From Euwallacea fornicatus (taxonomy: Eukaryota; Arthropoda; Insecta; Coleoptera; Curculionidae): 64,000 nt of DNA. A model generated the notes under the pieces. That model did no database searches and was not told the origin of the DNA. It worked only from the letters and a program-made list of their open reading frames with translations. The DNA lies in the NCBI RefSeq assembly GCF_040115645.1, contig NC_089552.1, positions 1,488,001 through 1,552,000 on the forward strand, read 5' to 3'. Numbering within the stretch: position 1 is the stretch's first letter; every line of letters starts with the position of its first letter. Position numbers and translations under genes: made by a program. Shown here piece by piece: positions 23,701 through 36,138 of the stretch.

Positions 23701-26700
23701 CCTGCTTGAAATGAAGGTGCAAGCTCTTGAAGAGGAAAAGAAGACTTTGCTGGATAGTTTCGAATTGGAACGCAAGTTGTTTAATAAAGTTCTGGAAGAA
23801 CACAACGATATAAAGGTAAAGGAGATTACTATAGCAGATATGGAGCAGACAATTCAGACACTAGAGCAGAAAGTCATTGAGCTGAAGGGCTACTTGAAGC
23901 AAAAAGATTCGCTAATAGTAGACCTTAACAAGGTATTTCATCTTAATGCTAACTAAAGAAGAAAGAATTTTACATCTACACTACCCACACAGATGAAACT
24001 GGACTTAGAGGAGAATTTGGCGAAGGCGAGAGAACAATTGCGTATTCAGGAGGAGCGCGAGGTAGCTGTGGAACTGGACAAAACCGAGTGCAACTTGCTG
24101 CAAATCAAAGTACAGCAAATGGAAAACGAGAAAGACAGATTGCTGAAATCCTTCGAGCAAGAACGAGAGACTTTCGATCAGAGTTTCCATCAGCATAAAG
24201 AAGAATTTTTGAGACACAAGGAGGACATTATTCAGGAGAACGTCGAACTGGCCAAGGAGAACCTCGAGCTAAAGCGTGTTAATGACGAATTAACAGGGAA
24301 GACGCGGTTGATCGAAGAAAAAGAGCAGGTAGTGGTTATAAAAATAGAAATCAACCAGACACTCTGAGTTTTCTTTTAGTTGATAGAATTGGAAAGCTCA
24401 GAGTGCAACTTGTTAAAGCTTAAAGTACAGGAATTGGAGCAGGAAAGGGTGGATTTAGAAAAGGGTTACGAGGCCGAAAGAGAGCTATTTAACAAGGTTA
24501 TGGTGGAGCACAAAGACCTGAAGCTCAAGGACGAACGGATTAAGCATTTGGAGGGGAGCGTCGAGCGGCTGACCGCCAAAGTCGCTAAACTGAATCGGTA
24601 TTTGAAAAACAAAGAGGAAACCATTGTGAAGCTTCACAAAGTAAGTTACTAGTAAATTTCTGTGAATGGTAGCCAAAACCACTTTGCCCAAAATGCTCTC
24701 TGGTAGGGTTAGGTTGCTCTGGTGTCATTTCTTCAAATTTCCTTTAATATACACATTTTAGTTATACTAAAGCCCATGTTAATGTCTCATTTCTTTTAGG
24801 ACAATTTAACCAACGAACAAGAAGTAGCCAAACTCACGGAAGCCTTAAAGATAAAAGAGGAGGAAATAGATTCTTTACAAATAGAGAAAACCGAATGCGG
24901 TTTATTGGAGATGAAACTCAAAGCCATTGAAGAAGAAAACCATAACCTATTGAACTCATTTGAACTCGAACGAAGCACTTTCGAGGATGCACTAGCCAAG
25001 GGCTCACTCATTGAGAACCGAGTGGACGATTTAGTAAAGAAACTTATAGCTGTAAATCAGGAGAAAAGCGACTTGGAAGAGGCTGTTAAATTGGAGAAGC
25101 AGGATTTAATTGACTCGTTTGAAGTAAGGAGAACTGCAACTGGAAGAATGGGAAGTTTAATGACTGTTTTAAGGTGGAAAGAAAGAATTTCCAGATTACT
25201 GACGCAGAGCTCCGTAAAATCGCCCAAGAGAATCAACTATTGAAAGAAGAAAAAAACACTTTGAATTCGAGATTGAAAGAAGAAACTGAGATGTTGGGAG
25301 AGCAAGTGAACATTTTGAAAGAAGAGACAAGTCGGCTGCAGACCGATAATGAGGCCTTGAGAAAGGAATTGGGTAGGTACTCAACTATCTTTGTTTTCTA
25401 TATAGCATTTTTTTTTCAGATATTCGTCAAGAAAAGTTAGACGAATTAACTGTCGCAATGGAGAAGTTAACGAAAGACTTGAAACATGGTGAGGAAAAAT
25501 GCCAAAAAGTCATGGAAACCTCCAGAAAAGAAAAGTCGGAAAAAAAACAGGCTATTTCCAAGATCAAAGAGATGCAACAGGAATTGGACAAGAACAACGA
25601 AGAAATAAAAGCCATTAAAATAGCGCTTGAAAGCGTTGAAAAATTATATAACGAAGCCAAATCGATCCATTCGGGCGACCTGAAGGTTTTGGCCGATGTG
25701 CGTCAAAAGTGCGACGAATTTAACAACGAAAAATTAAAATTGGAGAAAGATTTGAAAAAGAAATCTGACGAGTTCCAGTTTAAGCTGAAAGAAATGGGAG
25801 TTATTGAACAGCAGTTGGGAGTTGTGCGACAGGAAAAGGAGGCTTTGACTTATGAGAACAAACATCTCAGAGAAAGAATAGAAGAAGTCGCCATTGAAGG
25901 CGAGAATCTTCGTGCCTTGACCTCTAAAGCCAAAGAACTGGAGCAGGTCAAGAAACAAAATGAGGTGAAATTAATCTTGGATTTGCTAGAAAAGGTAGTA
26001 AATGGAAAGTTTTAGGTCTTGCAAAACGAGTGTGACAAATTAAACCAAGGTATCTCTGAATTAAAAGTACAGATAAACCAACTGGATTCAGACAACAGAC
26101 ACGTGAATGAGGAACACGACAAATTAATGAGTGAGGTTGAAGAGTATAAAGTGAAATATGAATGTGTGGAAAACGAAAAAGGACAAATGCAGAAGGAGCG
26201 CCTTGAGACCGAAGAGGAAAGAAATAATTTAAGGGTACATTCAAGCAAATATAATTAAAGATCAACTAATTTATTATTTTTTTGGGATTGGTCTTTAGGT
26301 GGCTGTGACTGATCTGACTGAAAAACTAGAACGAACTCTGAAAGAAAAAGGTTCGCAAAATCCGGATTTGGCACAAATCCAGCGAGATTTCTTGGAAATC
26401 AAAGACAAGTGTGATAAACTTCATTTAGAGAATAAGAATCTGAAGACCGAGTATTCGAAACTTGAGGACCAGTTTAATAGTTTCAGGAAGGTAAGTCTAA
26501 GATGTTGATTTTATGAGATGATGAAGACAATGTGGTAGGCAATAAGTTTTTTTCATTATTTAGACCGGCAGTTGAAGACGCTTTTTAGTTTTGATTTTAC
26601 TGAATATGCCTTTAGAGGGGCTTAACAAGGCATACATTTCAGTTGTGCAGAGTACTTTGTCTACTTTTGAGATGTTTGGATTTGAAATAACACTATTTGT

Positions 26701-27589
26701 AATTTTATTTATAAAAAATTTAGTGAAATAAATTTTATTTTTAGATTAAAAAGGATCTTGAAACCCAATTAAGCAAAATGGAACACCAATACAACGAGGT
26801 GACACACGAAAAACAGCTCTTGCAGGACGAAGTGCATGAGTTGAAGATTTTACCTGTAAATCATAGTAATGGGAGCAATAAATTAGGTCAGTACAACTCC
26901 TCTTAATCTGTGAATTTTAGAGAAATTTACAAGAGACTTGAATGTGCACACAGAAACTGACAAATTATTCAAAGAGGCCTAAATACCAACCGACTAGTTC
27001 CTCTATTTTCGGGAAAAAATCGCTTCCCAGTAAATTTGCTACCACGTCAATAATTTTCCCCTCATGCCGTTACAGATGACTTAGCGATAGTGAAAGAAGA
27101 CCACCTCCTGTTGTCCTCCTTACGAGGACCTCAGAATGGACCAATAAACCCTGACAGAGACCGACTGCAACTAGAGATCGACGCTTTAAGAGACAAAGTC
27201 GTTCAGTACAAGTCTCTGGATTTGACCAACAAAAGTTCTCTTGAGTTTTATGAGAACGAGCTGCAAAAACTAAAAAACAAGAACGAGAAACTCAACAGGA
27301 CGTTAGACGAGACGTTGGTCACGCTAAATCATTGCACGGAACTATCCAGTTCGACCGAAATCGAGTACCTGAAGAATGTGTTGTACAATTATATGTTGGG
27401 AAAAGAGAGTTTGGTGCTGGCCAGGGTGATCGCGGCAGTGTGCAAATTCGATCCTGCCCAGACCGAGGCAGTGTTGCAGAAGGAGCAGCAGAAGCAGACT
27501 TTGGTAAGAAAATATAAGCATTCTCCTCTTAAATATTTGAATGTCAACTTTTGTAATTTTCATAGCTGGGGCAATTAGGAATACTCTAG
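17715..27589 (+). CDS. Golgin245: GRIP-domain golgin (golgin-245/GOLGA4 type), 1613 aa
   Basis: Eighteen exons join in frame (4842 nt): 17715-17856, 18162-18325, 20341-20535, 20660-21072, 21124-21492, 22198-22666, 23273-23409, 23650-23932, 23993-24328, 24380-24640, 24800-25123, 25174-25372, 25420-25964, 26016-26234, 26299-26490, 26745-26886, 27076-27503 and 27566-27589. The start MFKKLKDKITEEV is the family amphipathic N-terminus, followed by a Ser-rich linker. Long coiled coils rich in Glu, Lys and Leu run to about residue 1540. A C-terminal GRIP domain (about 1557-1606, EIEYLKNVLYNYMLGKE, ARVIAAVCKFD) carries the conserved Tyr of EYLKNV. In this family GRIP binds Arl1-GTP and anchors the protein to trans-Golgi membranes, where it captures vesicles. 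Intron 2 (18326-20340) carries a mariner relic. Exons 8-11 encode a repeated unit. The golgin-245 assignment rests on both ends; vertebrate members are longer. Confidence 0.92.
19290..19840 (-). mobile_element. Mariner transposase relic in golgin intron 2
   Basis: Minus-strand translation across stops and shifts gives ITRDEKWIV, SWIKHSEPVQNTPQ and KVMLSV, a typical mariner catalytic block. Further left it gives SPYFPNLA then LDYYLFPSQ, matching the family's SPDLAPSDYHLF region, and finally FVTDELVK. Order and orientation are consistent. It carries several stops, so it is inactive. Confidence 0.8.
22667..23272. other. Golgin intron 6, no feature recognised
   Basis: A 606-nt intron with poly-A/T tracts. 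I see no ORF or transposon motif. Confidence 0.4.
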
Positions 27590-28501
27590 CATCAGGACGA
27601 CGCTTTAGACTTTGCTTCCAAATGCAACTGAATTAGATACAATCTACAGGGTGTTACTATATTAAAGGTCAACACCTTAATCAAAAAGCTGTGCTAAAAC
27701 TTTGTAAAAGCAAATGTGTCTTATTAAAATCGTGTCAGAGGCTTGACTGTATACCAATAGGAAATTCAATTGTATATGGGGTGAGTCACGAATCCCGTTT
27801 ATTAGACACTTTTGGAGGACTAAAAAAGGTGACATACTCTTTTTTAATCCTGCAGAGTTTGCTATCAAAGGGGTACCGGAACAACCCCATATTAATACTT
27901 AATAAAGCCACTTGAGTATAATTTATTAAAATGATTAAAATTAAAGATAAAGCCTACATAAATACTTCTTTATAAGTTTTCTAACAATCTTCAGGTATCT
28001 AAAAGTGTCACTCTTAAGTTTTTTCTGGCCTTTTCTCATTCAAATGTGCACAGTCATTCAATAGGCAAACACTTCTTTATTCACAAAGGATTCAACTGGC
28101 ATTTTTGCATTCCAATGGTTATAATATACCCCATAGTCTGTGTATTATATAATTTCGTAGACCTTTTAATCCATCTACACTTTTATGTATTATGGAATCA
28201 CTTTATAATGTTTATGTACGTTAAAATAAAAAAGGTATTTACAAAAAATGTTTATTATCTCCGGCTATTCAAATTGACCTGGCTGACACTTAAAACAGTT
28301 CCCCATTTAAACTAAATTGAACCGCAATAGAAGAACCGAGAAGTAAGAACACAAAAGCATTCTTCACTAGATACGGTATATACAAAATAAATCTACTTAG
28401 ATACAAAAGTAACAACTGTGCTGTGAATACTCTTCGAAATATACTGAAAAATAACAGTCATTGGATTCGACACAATCATCCAAAACTCATAATTTACACA
28501 C
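27590..28501. other. Convergent intergenic, golgin / ARPC4
   Basis: Holds the golgin 3' UTR (+) and ARPC4 3' UTR (-). An ACAGGGTGTTACT-like string near 27650, followed by AT-rich sequence, resembles ends of short non-autonomous DNA transposons common in insects. I could not find a matching second end. Confidence 0.35.
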
Positions 28502-29569
28502 TTAAAACCGTTTCAAAAACTCTTCTGCTACAATTCGAGCCCTGGCATTGACTGCCAGTTTCATTTCAGAAATCTCCTTGTCAATCTCCTCCATGAAATG
28601 TATCACAAAATCCACTAGTTTGTGCTTGAACATCTGCTCGGTATGGAAGTTGGTAATCAAGAAGCTGATGTCGTAGCCCTCGATGGGCTTCCGCCTCAAG
28701 ACTATGAAATTCTCCGCTCGCATCATCATAAATCGCATGAATTTTTTGCACAAGATTTTTTCAATTTCGTCCGCCTGTTTTACGGCAATGCTGATTCGAA
28801 CTGAATTGACTGAGGTTTCTATTAGGACCTGCAGAAAAAATATTTGAAAATAGCACATTTAATGAGTAATTATAATTATTTTAGGTATGAAATCTTAATA
28901 ATTCATGATCTCTATTATGACTGAAAATATAAAAAAAAAGATGACCACATGTAAACCTGTAATCATTTATTAGGGGCAGAGCTCTGATATTTTTTGATCA
29001 CATGCTCAAGCATTTTGGTGTATAAAAATTTCATCAGCTCATCAATCTTCCCGTCATTTAGCAGAGAGCACAATGTAAAATGCAGCTCTGACATGGACCT
29101 AGCAGTTTCAAGGTCTATAATCAGGGTATTTCCGGGGTGTACAATATTTGCCCCAGTGACAAGGAGGTTTTAGTGTCTATAAGAGTAGATTATGAGAAAG
29201 GATGGAGAGAGGATTGATCATTGCAATTTCCTCTCACAATTGTAATGATACTAACTTGTATTGTGAATACACAACAGTATTCCAACTATGAGATATGATT
29301 TCTAACAAGTTTATTATTGTTATTTATGACGCGCCCAGAATGTACTAACAGGGAATGCGAATTCCTCGATACATTTAACGTCTACTTACCTTTTCTTTCT
29401 CATTTCTCGAGATTACAACGGGGGTGAGTAATAGCTCCCTGGAGCTCCTAACCTCTACCTCCGGTTTATTGTGTCTTTCCACTACTTGGGAACTAAAGTT
29501 GTCCAGGCACATTGCAGCGGTAAGCGTGTGCCGAACAGCCGTTAAATACGGTTTCAAAGTAGCTGACAT
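28502..29569 (-). CDS. ARPC4: Arp2/3 complex subunit 4 (ARPC4/p20), 168 aa
   Basis: Two exons, 29569-29390 and 28828-28502, join in phase 0 to exactly 168 residues, the usual length of the family. The sequence is very conserved: LDNFSSQVVERHNKPEVEV, ISRNEKEK, VKQADEIEKILC, KFMRFMMMRAENF, RKPIEGYDISFLITN, HKLVDFVIHFMEEIDKEI and the RIVAEEFLKRF tail. ARPC4 forms the structural core of the Arp2/3 complex with ARPC2 and contacts the mother actin filament, so it is needed for branched actin nucleation in the cytoplasm. The 561-nt intron contains an unexplained open frame. The gene is divergent from POLDIP2. Confidence 0.98.
28971..29167 (-). other. Unidentified ORF in the ARPC4 intron
   Basis: About 63 codons open on the minus strand between a TAA and a TGA. 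It includes VTGANIVHPGNTLIIDLE, SELHFTLCSLLNDGKIDELM and FLYTKMLEHVIKKYQ. The composition looks like a real helical protein rather than random AT-rich DNA. It has no clear initiator, and no flanking acceptor/donor pair that fits ARPC4. I do not recognise the family. It could be an exon left by an inserted gene copy, or an unannotated alternative exon. Confidence 0.3.
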
Positions 29570-30147
29570 TACTTTGAGTTAAACTTTAAAATTAAATTAT
29601 AAATTAAAAATTGCAAAAGCACCACACCTCTTGTTGATAAAAAGTTATTGTTGTGTCAGTGTCAGTGTCAAAATTGAGTTAATGTGATTTGGTCAGCAGT
29701 CGAGTGCTTTTTATGAGACCAGGGGGCAGTAAAACCTTAATGTTGTCAATTTGTTTGTATTGGTTGGGTGGACTTCAACCATGGCTGTCTACTCAGTAAA
29801 AAAGGGGGCACTGGAGAGAAAGAATTTATTCGAAATATTGATATTTGCTCAAGTTAGTGAAATTATGTCTTGGAAAATGAAATTTAAAAGTGTCATTTAG
29901 TCAACAGCTGATTTTTGGCATTTCTTGACAATTAACAGAACAGAAATAGTTTGATGTCACAAGGCACTTTGGCCATTATTCAAATTCCATTAGGAAATAT
30001 CAAAGTATCCTCCAATCAAACCCAAATACCGTAAATTTACATTTTTTAACTATTATCAGTCTCCCCACAACAAATAAACGCGAACCATTCTCATTCAGTT
30101 CTAACGTCAAAATGTTTTCCAAAATTACTGCGTATCAAAAATGAAAA
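29570..30147. promoter_or_regulatory. Divergent ARPC4 / POLDIP2 promoter region
   Basis: A 578-bp gap between divergent start codons. It contains a short run of GTGTCA repeats at about 29655-29672. No TATA or CCAAT box is obvious. The promoter role follows from gene layout only. Confidence 0.5.
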
Positions 30148-31593
30148 ATGGAACTCGTTTGTTTAACTATACAACAAAAATTGATCCCCATATCCCTTAG
30201 AATTTTGGGCAGCAGAAGAAACTATGCTAGGTAAGTTGTACACCCTCAAAAATCCACTTGTCTTTCCTAGAGTAAGCCGATTTCAATAGATGACCTTTTC
30301 TGAGGTCACTAAATAGTCTTTTAACAATATCGCCCTTTGCAGATTAGCTGAAGTAGGTCGGCTGGAAACCCCCAAGGTAGCTGGTAAATATGACACTGGA
30401 CAATTGATCCTTCACCGGGTATTTGGCTACCGGGGGGTAGTCTTATTCCCATGGCTGGCCAGAGTTTATGACAGGTACATACAAACTGCAAAAAATTTCA
30501 ATGCAAAGTAGCTTTTAACAATGCCAATAGAGACTTGCCGCAACACCGGGAAGGAGATGAGGAGCCAAACTCAGGGGTTGGGAAGGAAGTCAGAGGTAGA
30601 ACACACACATTTTACCAGGTCCTCATTGATCAGAGAGATTGTCCTTATATTGTATGTTAAAACTATCAAATTATTAAGTCCTTTTCTAATGCTAAATCCA
30701 TTGTTAGAGGGCCCAAACAGAAGCAGTAACATTTTTGGGCAACCAAGACTCATCTAGAAGTTTATATGCCATCCCTGGCTTAGATTATGTGGCTCATGAG
30801 GATATTATTCCTTATGTCAGTGCTGAGAAAGCCCCTCTGCACCATGAATTATTTGATAAGTTCTTAGCCCCAAATCAGAACAGAGGTATGGGACCATTTG
30901 ATTGAGATAAATTAGCATTTTCAGTTGGTGTTAGTTGTTGATTTTTTAGATCCACCCTTTGTAGCCCAAGACACTTTGAAAGCTTGGCAAAATAAAAACC
31001 ACCCTTGGTTGGAGTTATCTGATGTTCACAAAGAGACTACTGAGAATATTCGTGTAACTGTTATCCCATTTTATATGGGATGCAGAGAGAGTCATGCCAA
31101 CTCAGTGTATTGGGTGTGTGTTACATCTTAAACCATTTAATATTTTGATTGACATATGTTTATTCTCTAGTGGAGATACTGCATAAGGCTAGAAAACTTA
31201 GGTAATCTGAGTGTTCAATTAAGAGAGAGGCATTGGAGGATATTTTCTTTGTCAGGGACTTTAGAAACAGTTAGGGGTGGGTATCAAGTAATATTTGTGA
31301 TTATCTACTATTGATTTATGTCTCAGGCAGGGGTGTAGTAGGGCAAGAGCCTGCTTTGACAAAAACATTGCCCGCGTTTCAGTACAGTAGTCATGTAAGT
31401 CTGCAAGCTCCTAGTGGTCACATGTGGTACAGTATTATTTTATAGTAAAGTGACACTTTTTAACTTTCTGGCTTTAAGGGGTACATTTCGGATGGAAAGA
31501 GAAGATGGCTACACATTTGACTGCAGAATTCCTCCTTTTTCTTTGGAAAGTAAGCCTGAAAATGGTTCGGCGACGCCACCGGAAACTGCGTGA
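30148..31593 (+). CDS. POLDIP2: POLDIP2 / PDIP38, 332 aa
   Basis: Eight exons: 30148-30230, 30343-30474, 30531-30651, 30708-30885, 30950-31113, 31171-31276, 31327-31426 and 31479-31593. They total 999 nt with TGA. The Arg-rich, non-acidic start (SLRILGSRRNYAR) looks like a mitochondrial targeting peptide. A YccV-like domain follows (YDTGQLILHRVFGYRGVV, then HTFYQVLIDQRDCPYI). A C-terminal ApaG/DUF525 domain spans about residues 203-320 (IRVTVIPFYMGCRES, RYCIRLENLG, HWRIF, GVVGQEPAL). This domain pair defines the family. Known members interact with DNA polymerase delta p50 and PCNA, and work in mitochondria with ClpXP. The start was chosen at ATG-GAA; an ATG a few bases upstream is in another frame and soon meets a stop. 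Human POLDIP2 is 368 aa. Confidence 0.95.
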
Positions 31594-32710
31594 AATTTTG
31601 CCCTTTGTGTTTCATTATTTGATCAATTAACTCATCCAAGAAGTGCTAACAGACCTGTTGTATATAATAATTTAAGCTATGAAAAATCAGATAAATGTTG
31701 AAACTATTTTTATTTATATCGCTTTATTTCTGAAAAATTCCCTTAATTGATAAAAAAAATTGGTTTATTGTCTTCCCCAATAGTTGACTCTGTCAAACGA
31801 AACCATTCTTGCTAATATTTTCATTTCGATCGGATCCCTGAACATTTTTGCAAGCACATGAGGAAAATTTCAGACCTAACAAAACCTATGTCCAGTAAAT
31901 AATATTTTTCCCCCATTATTTTATCTAGGAAACACGTGAAATTACCCTCGACGTTGCTTTCATGTTCACCAAATGTTCAATAATAAATCAATGCTGGCAA
32001 AAGGCCAATAGGTTGAAAGTTGATAGATCACCTCGGCAGTTACTCTTATGGATGCCTACCGCTCCTCCTTAAGCACGAAAAGAACAATCCCGAAAAAAAT
32101 AACGTTATCTGAGAGAACGAGGGACATCTTTATCGAACCCTCGTGCTACCAGCAAAGGTTTATCCCTTTTGGTCCTAAGAAAAAAGGTTTAGTCATTCAA
32201 CTTTGGGTTGTTCCTACGAACTGCATTTTTCATTGATTACTTGGCATATGCAGCTCTTCACTTTGAGTTCGTACGCCTAAGACAATTTTGTAATATAAAA
32301 CATTTGTTTACTTCTTTGATTAATTGGATAATAAAGTTATATTAGCCAACTGATTTCAGTTTATTTACAACAATAAACAATTTAGACTGACAAAATTCCT
32401 TACAACTACAAAAATTCCCTACCAGAAGCCTAAAAAGACACTTTAAGTATGTATTATTCACTCCTATTATCTGCATCTGCCCAAAACCTTAATTAAAGAA
32501 AAATCGCTGTTATTCCAATTAATACAAAAATCCAACGTTTGTTGTAACCATTACAGTATCTTATAAATATACAGTTCAGGAAATATAAAACAGTAAAATT
32601 AAAATTAGGGCTGTACGCAGTCGCGTTAATTAACGCAAATAACTATTAATTAAGTTATCAAGAAATCAAGGCAAATTTCTTGATTATCCCCAATAAGGTT
32701 TCGCCTTAAA
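31594..32710. other. Convergent intergenic, POLDIP2 / RSRC2-like
   Basis: Contains the 3' UTRs of the two flanking genes. Open frames here (such as 32048-32236) have no start context, splice logic or family features. Nothing else recognised. Confidence 0.45.
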
Positions 32711-35700
32711 TTACCTCTGTAGACTCCCAAATCCCAGCCCAACTCCTCTCATGGTGTGGGTGGCAGTTCTGGCCACCTCATACTGAGCTTCCATTGAAGT
32801 GAACATTTCTTGCTGCTTCTTAAGCACGTCCGTGCTTTTGACCGGTAAGTTAGTAGTGTCGGTTTCCCTAATGCCCATGAGGCGTTTGAATTTTGACGAA
32901 GTTTTGTCTGAAACAACAAAATTTAAATCTATCCTTGAAACTGAAGAAATAATTAACCATCTGCAAAGGTGGTCGCTTCGTAGACTTTTGAAGATTTACT
33001 TCCGGTCGCCATGGCTAATGATGCAGTGGTGGTGCTGGGTTTTGCAACTGCGGTGCTGTCCTCTTCTTTCGCCTTGTGCCATAAAAGTTTCCTTTTTTCA
33101 ATTTGATCCCTGAAGCGACCGGTGATTCCCGGCACGAAAAATCGGTCGCCTTGGGTGGACTTCAACTCAGCTTCTTCAATGGCAGACGCAGGGTAGTTAT
33201 CAGGTTTGAATTCAATTCCCAATTTATCTAGCCGATCCATGCGTTTGTCCGCTTTTTCCTTTCTGGAAGGAAAACCTCTGGGGCCTCTAGATCCAGACCT
33301 GGATCTCTTGGGGGATTTCCTCGGAGACCTCGAACGCCTGCGCTCTCTGCTGCGCCTTTTGTCACGCCTGTCGCGATTCAACCTTTAAATCATCGATCAA
33401 CTATCTCCTTTACATCTTTTGTTATGGCGAGTTAGAACAATCGCGCCAGTGAACACTCTAAACGGTAATGTGGCTGGCAAATATCCGTTTCCGTTTGCCT
33501 TTATTAATAATAGTATACTTAATATGTGATAATTAAATTAGGACGACGAAAAAAGTTGGCCACGTTACCGTACTGAATGCGTCGCCATTAAAATTAAAAT
33601 AACTCTACCTATCATCCCTTCGTCTCTCATATCCTCTATCTCTCGCCCGGTCTCTGTCATCATCTCTAGAATCTCTCCTATCATCCCTCCTTTGACGTCT
33701 ATTATCTACTCTACGCCGATCATCCCTCCTCTTCTCATCGTCTCTTCGAAATTTAGGGCTTCTGCTAGCACTTCTGCGATCAGAGATTGCAGAAAACTTT
33801 TGACTTGAGCTAGATAATGATGACCGACTGTAAAAGTTGTGGCTGTTATGGTTCGGTCTTGATCCGCTTGAAGGGGGCGCTTGTTGGTTATTCGAGGAGT
33901 CGTTGGAGTCCTGTAGAAGAAACGGTAATGCGAATCTGCTTTGGTGCCGGCTTTCAAGGATTAGGATTGTTTGCAAAGGGTTCGGCTCTGTTGACACAGA
34001 GTTAAGAAAACAATTTTGTTCGGCATTAAATTATAGAGAGTGACCAACCAAAACCTCAGTTTCGGAATAAATTGGGGACTTCAGGATAAGTCCAATTTAA
34101 TTAACACCAATTAAGTGTCAATACATTAAGACATAGGTAACTTTATCTAGAGGACATATTATCATAGAAACGGTGAAATAATGACAGAAAATTAGTCTGT
34201 TTCTTGAGTTGCATTGGAATTGTCGTCTAGATAAAGTTATCAGATTGATATGTTATTAATGGTGAACTTTAATGTAGAAATTGTTTTTTCTTTGTCTCCT
34301 GTTTAGGCCCTTGCCAAAACTAAATTTAGGTATCCAGGTTGTCCCGCGTCGAAGACAACAAAAACAATCTTGTTGAAAGTGATTTGGTAGGTCACCCTGC
34401 ATGATGTGATTTATTTGATACAATGAGCATCTCCACGTGTTTTTCAGTTTTGCCTGATGATAACCAACTTTAAAACACCTCTATAACTTAAAATTTCTTG
34501 AGTATATTGTGGCACTTCTGTCAGCAAAATAGCCTATTTTTAATTATTGTTCCTATTATGGAACAGCATTTTTGACAAAGATCTTTGTAATCATACACAG
34601 ATCTCACCAGAATATGTAGAAAATTGACATTCACCAAAATAAATGAACCCTGGTTAATACTCACCAAATCACCGGAGATTCTGGTTCTGAATTCATCTTA
34701 AGCCGCTCGTTTGTTGTAGGCTCGATTCGAGATATCAAGGTCTTTACAATATAATTATAACAGATAATGTTAATATCAAATATTTCTTTCGCAATAAACA
34801 AATAAATAAAAATTACACTATGTAGCGGTAGAACGTTGATGAACATGTCCTCAGGACAAGTACCATATTTATGATGTTTCAGGCATGATTCAATACTATC
34901 CTCAAACAAAAACCACTGAATTTCAATACGTATTAATACGGACAAGTGTATCCAATCATGCCTGAAGGGTTTTGCGTAATAATTCCGCTGCAAGGGTCGC
35001 TTATACACTCAAATTAATTAGCGCAAAATGTAAATAAATTTACCTCGCTCATGTCCATTCCAACTTCGTCATAATTGTCTTCATGCCCAGTATGTTTTTT
35101 GTTGTTGGATGAGTTTGACCGTCCAGGCATCTCCTATCAAAGATTTGTTCGTCATCGAACTAATATTTGGCAAAAGAATGCATTAATATCATTGCCAGTA
35201 AACACGTAATTCAAATGTGTATTTTAAGGAATCGACCATTTGCAAGATTTTCGACTTAGAAATGTTTTTTTATTTAGTAAGTGAAAGATATGCTTTAGAC
35301 CTTATTGACTACTAGTCTTAACTATCATTACACATAAATGCAGTGTCAGCAAGAAAGTCAGGTTAACTTAGATAAGCTTTTTGATATATTAAGGGTAACT
35401 CGTAATTTCCCTACATAACAGGCAAAGCAAAGCAGGCCATAGTAGATACAGCCAAAGTGTGCATTTTTGTTGTCGGGTTATATACAAATTCAATCTGTGG
35501 TACTGCAACAAAGCCTATTGATATACTGAGTCTTGCTTTAACATCACAGTCTTGTGGCTGTACCTTTGGAGAATCTATAAGCTACAACTGTGCACATGGA
35601 GGAATGGAGCTAGTTTCTACATTAAATTTGTTGCTTACTTTAGGATTTAAGGTAGATCATTGATGTAGATGGGTAAAGGGTATAAGTAACAGTGACTTGT

Positions 35701-36138
35701 CGATAAAGACCCAAAATAAGTTTTCATCTTAAATATGCTTTTTACACTATATTGATTATCAAAAGGTCAAGGAAAGGGAGGAGAAAGGTAATAGAAGAGC
35801 AAATAAAGATTTATGAGCGGAATTGAACGTGGATATCTACTTACAGTAGACCGTCTATTTTATTTTACAGTTATTGAGGGTGTTACTCCTACTTAGAGAA
35901 ATGCGTCAAATATACAAATAATAAATAATTAAGTAATAGTGGGAATATATAGATGGTAGTTGAGTACTTCGAGTTTTAAAAGAGGCTGCAGTTGGTTACC
36001 TAATATCCCTTATGTTCATGTGGGAACCGCGGTGGTAATGTTTCATGCTGGATGTGAGGTGATACAATACTAGTCAATATTTACCGAAAATTTCTCGTCT
36101 CCAGATTCATCACTGCTATCATCGTTTCCATAACTCAT
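32711..36138 (-). CDS. RSRC2-like arginine/serine-rich protein, 355 aa
   Basis: Five exons: 36138-36085, 35133-35044, 33910-33609, 33382-32958 and 32907-32711. They join in frame over 1068 nt. The first part is acidic and Ser-rich (MSYGNDDSSDESGDEKFSE). Next is an Arg/Asp/Ser domain with RRDD, RDRARDRGYERR and RSRSPRKSPKRSRSGSR. The C-terminus is well conserved: KRKLLWHKAKEE, KTSSKFKRLMGI, QQEMFTSMEAQYEVART and THTMRGVGLGFG. That C-terminal block is the signature of RSRC2 and the SMAP-domain family, which are nuclear and linked to pre-mRNA processing. The human protein is longer, with a larger RS region. Two long introns separate the first three exons. The family call is firm at the C-terminus; no biochemical role is established by sequence. 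Confidence 0.85.
35408..35663 (+). other. Unrecognised ORF in an RSRC2-like intron
   Basis: An open stretch of about 80 codons (AKQAIVDTAKVCIFVVGLYT, LSLALTSQSCGCTFGESIS), antisense in the long second intron region. It lacks a convincing initiator and partner exons. I do not recognise it, and it may be chance. Confidence 0.15.
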
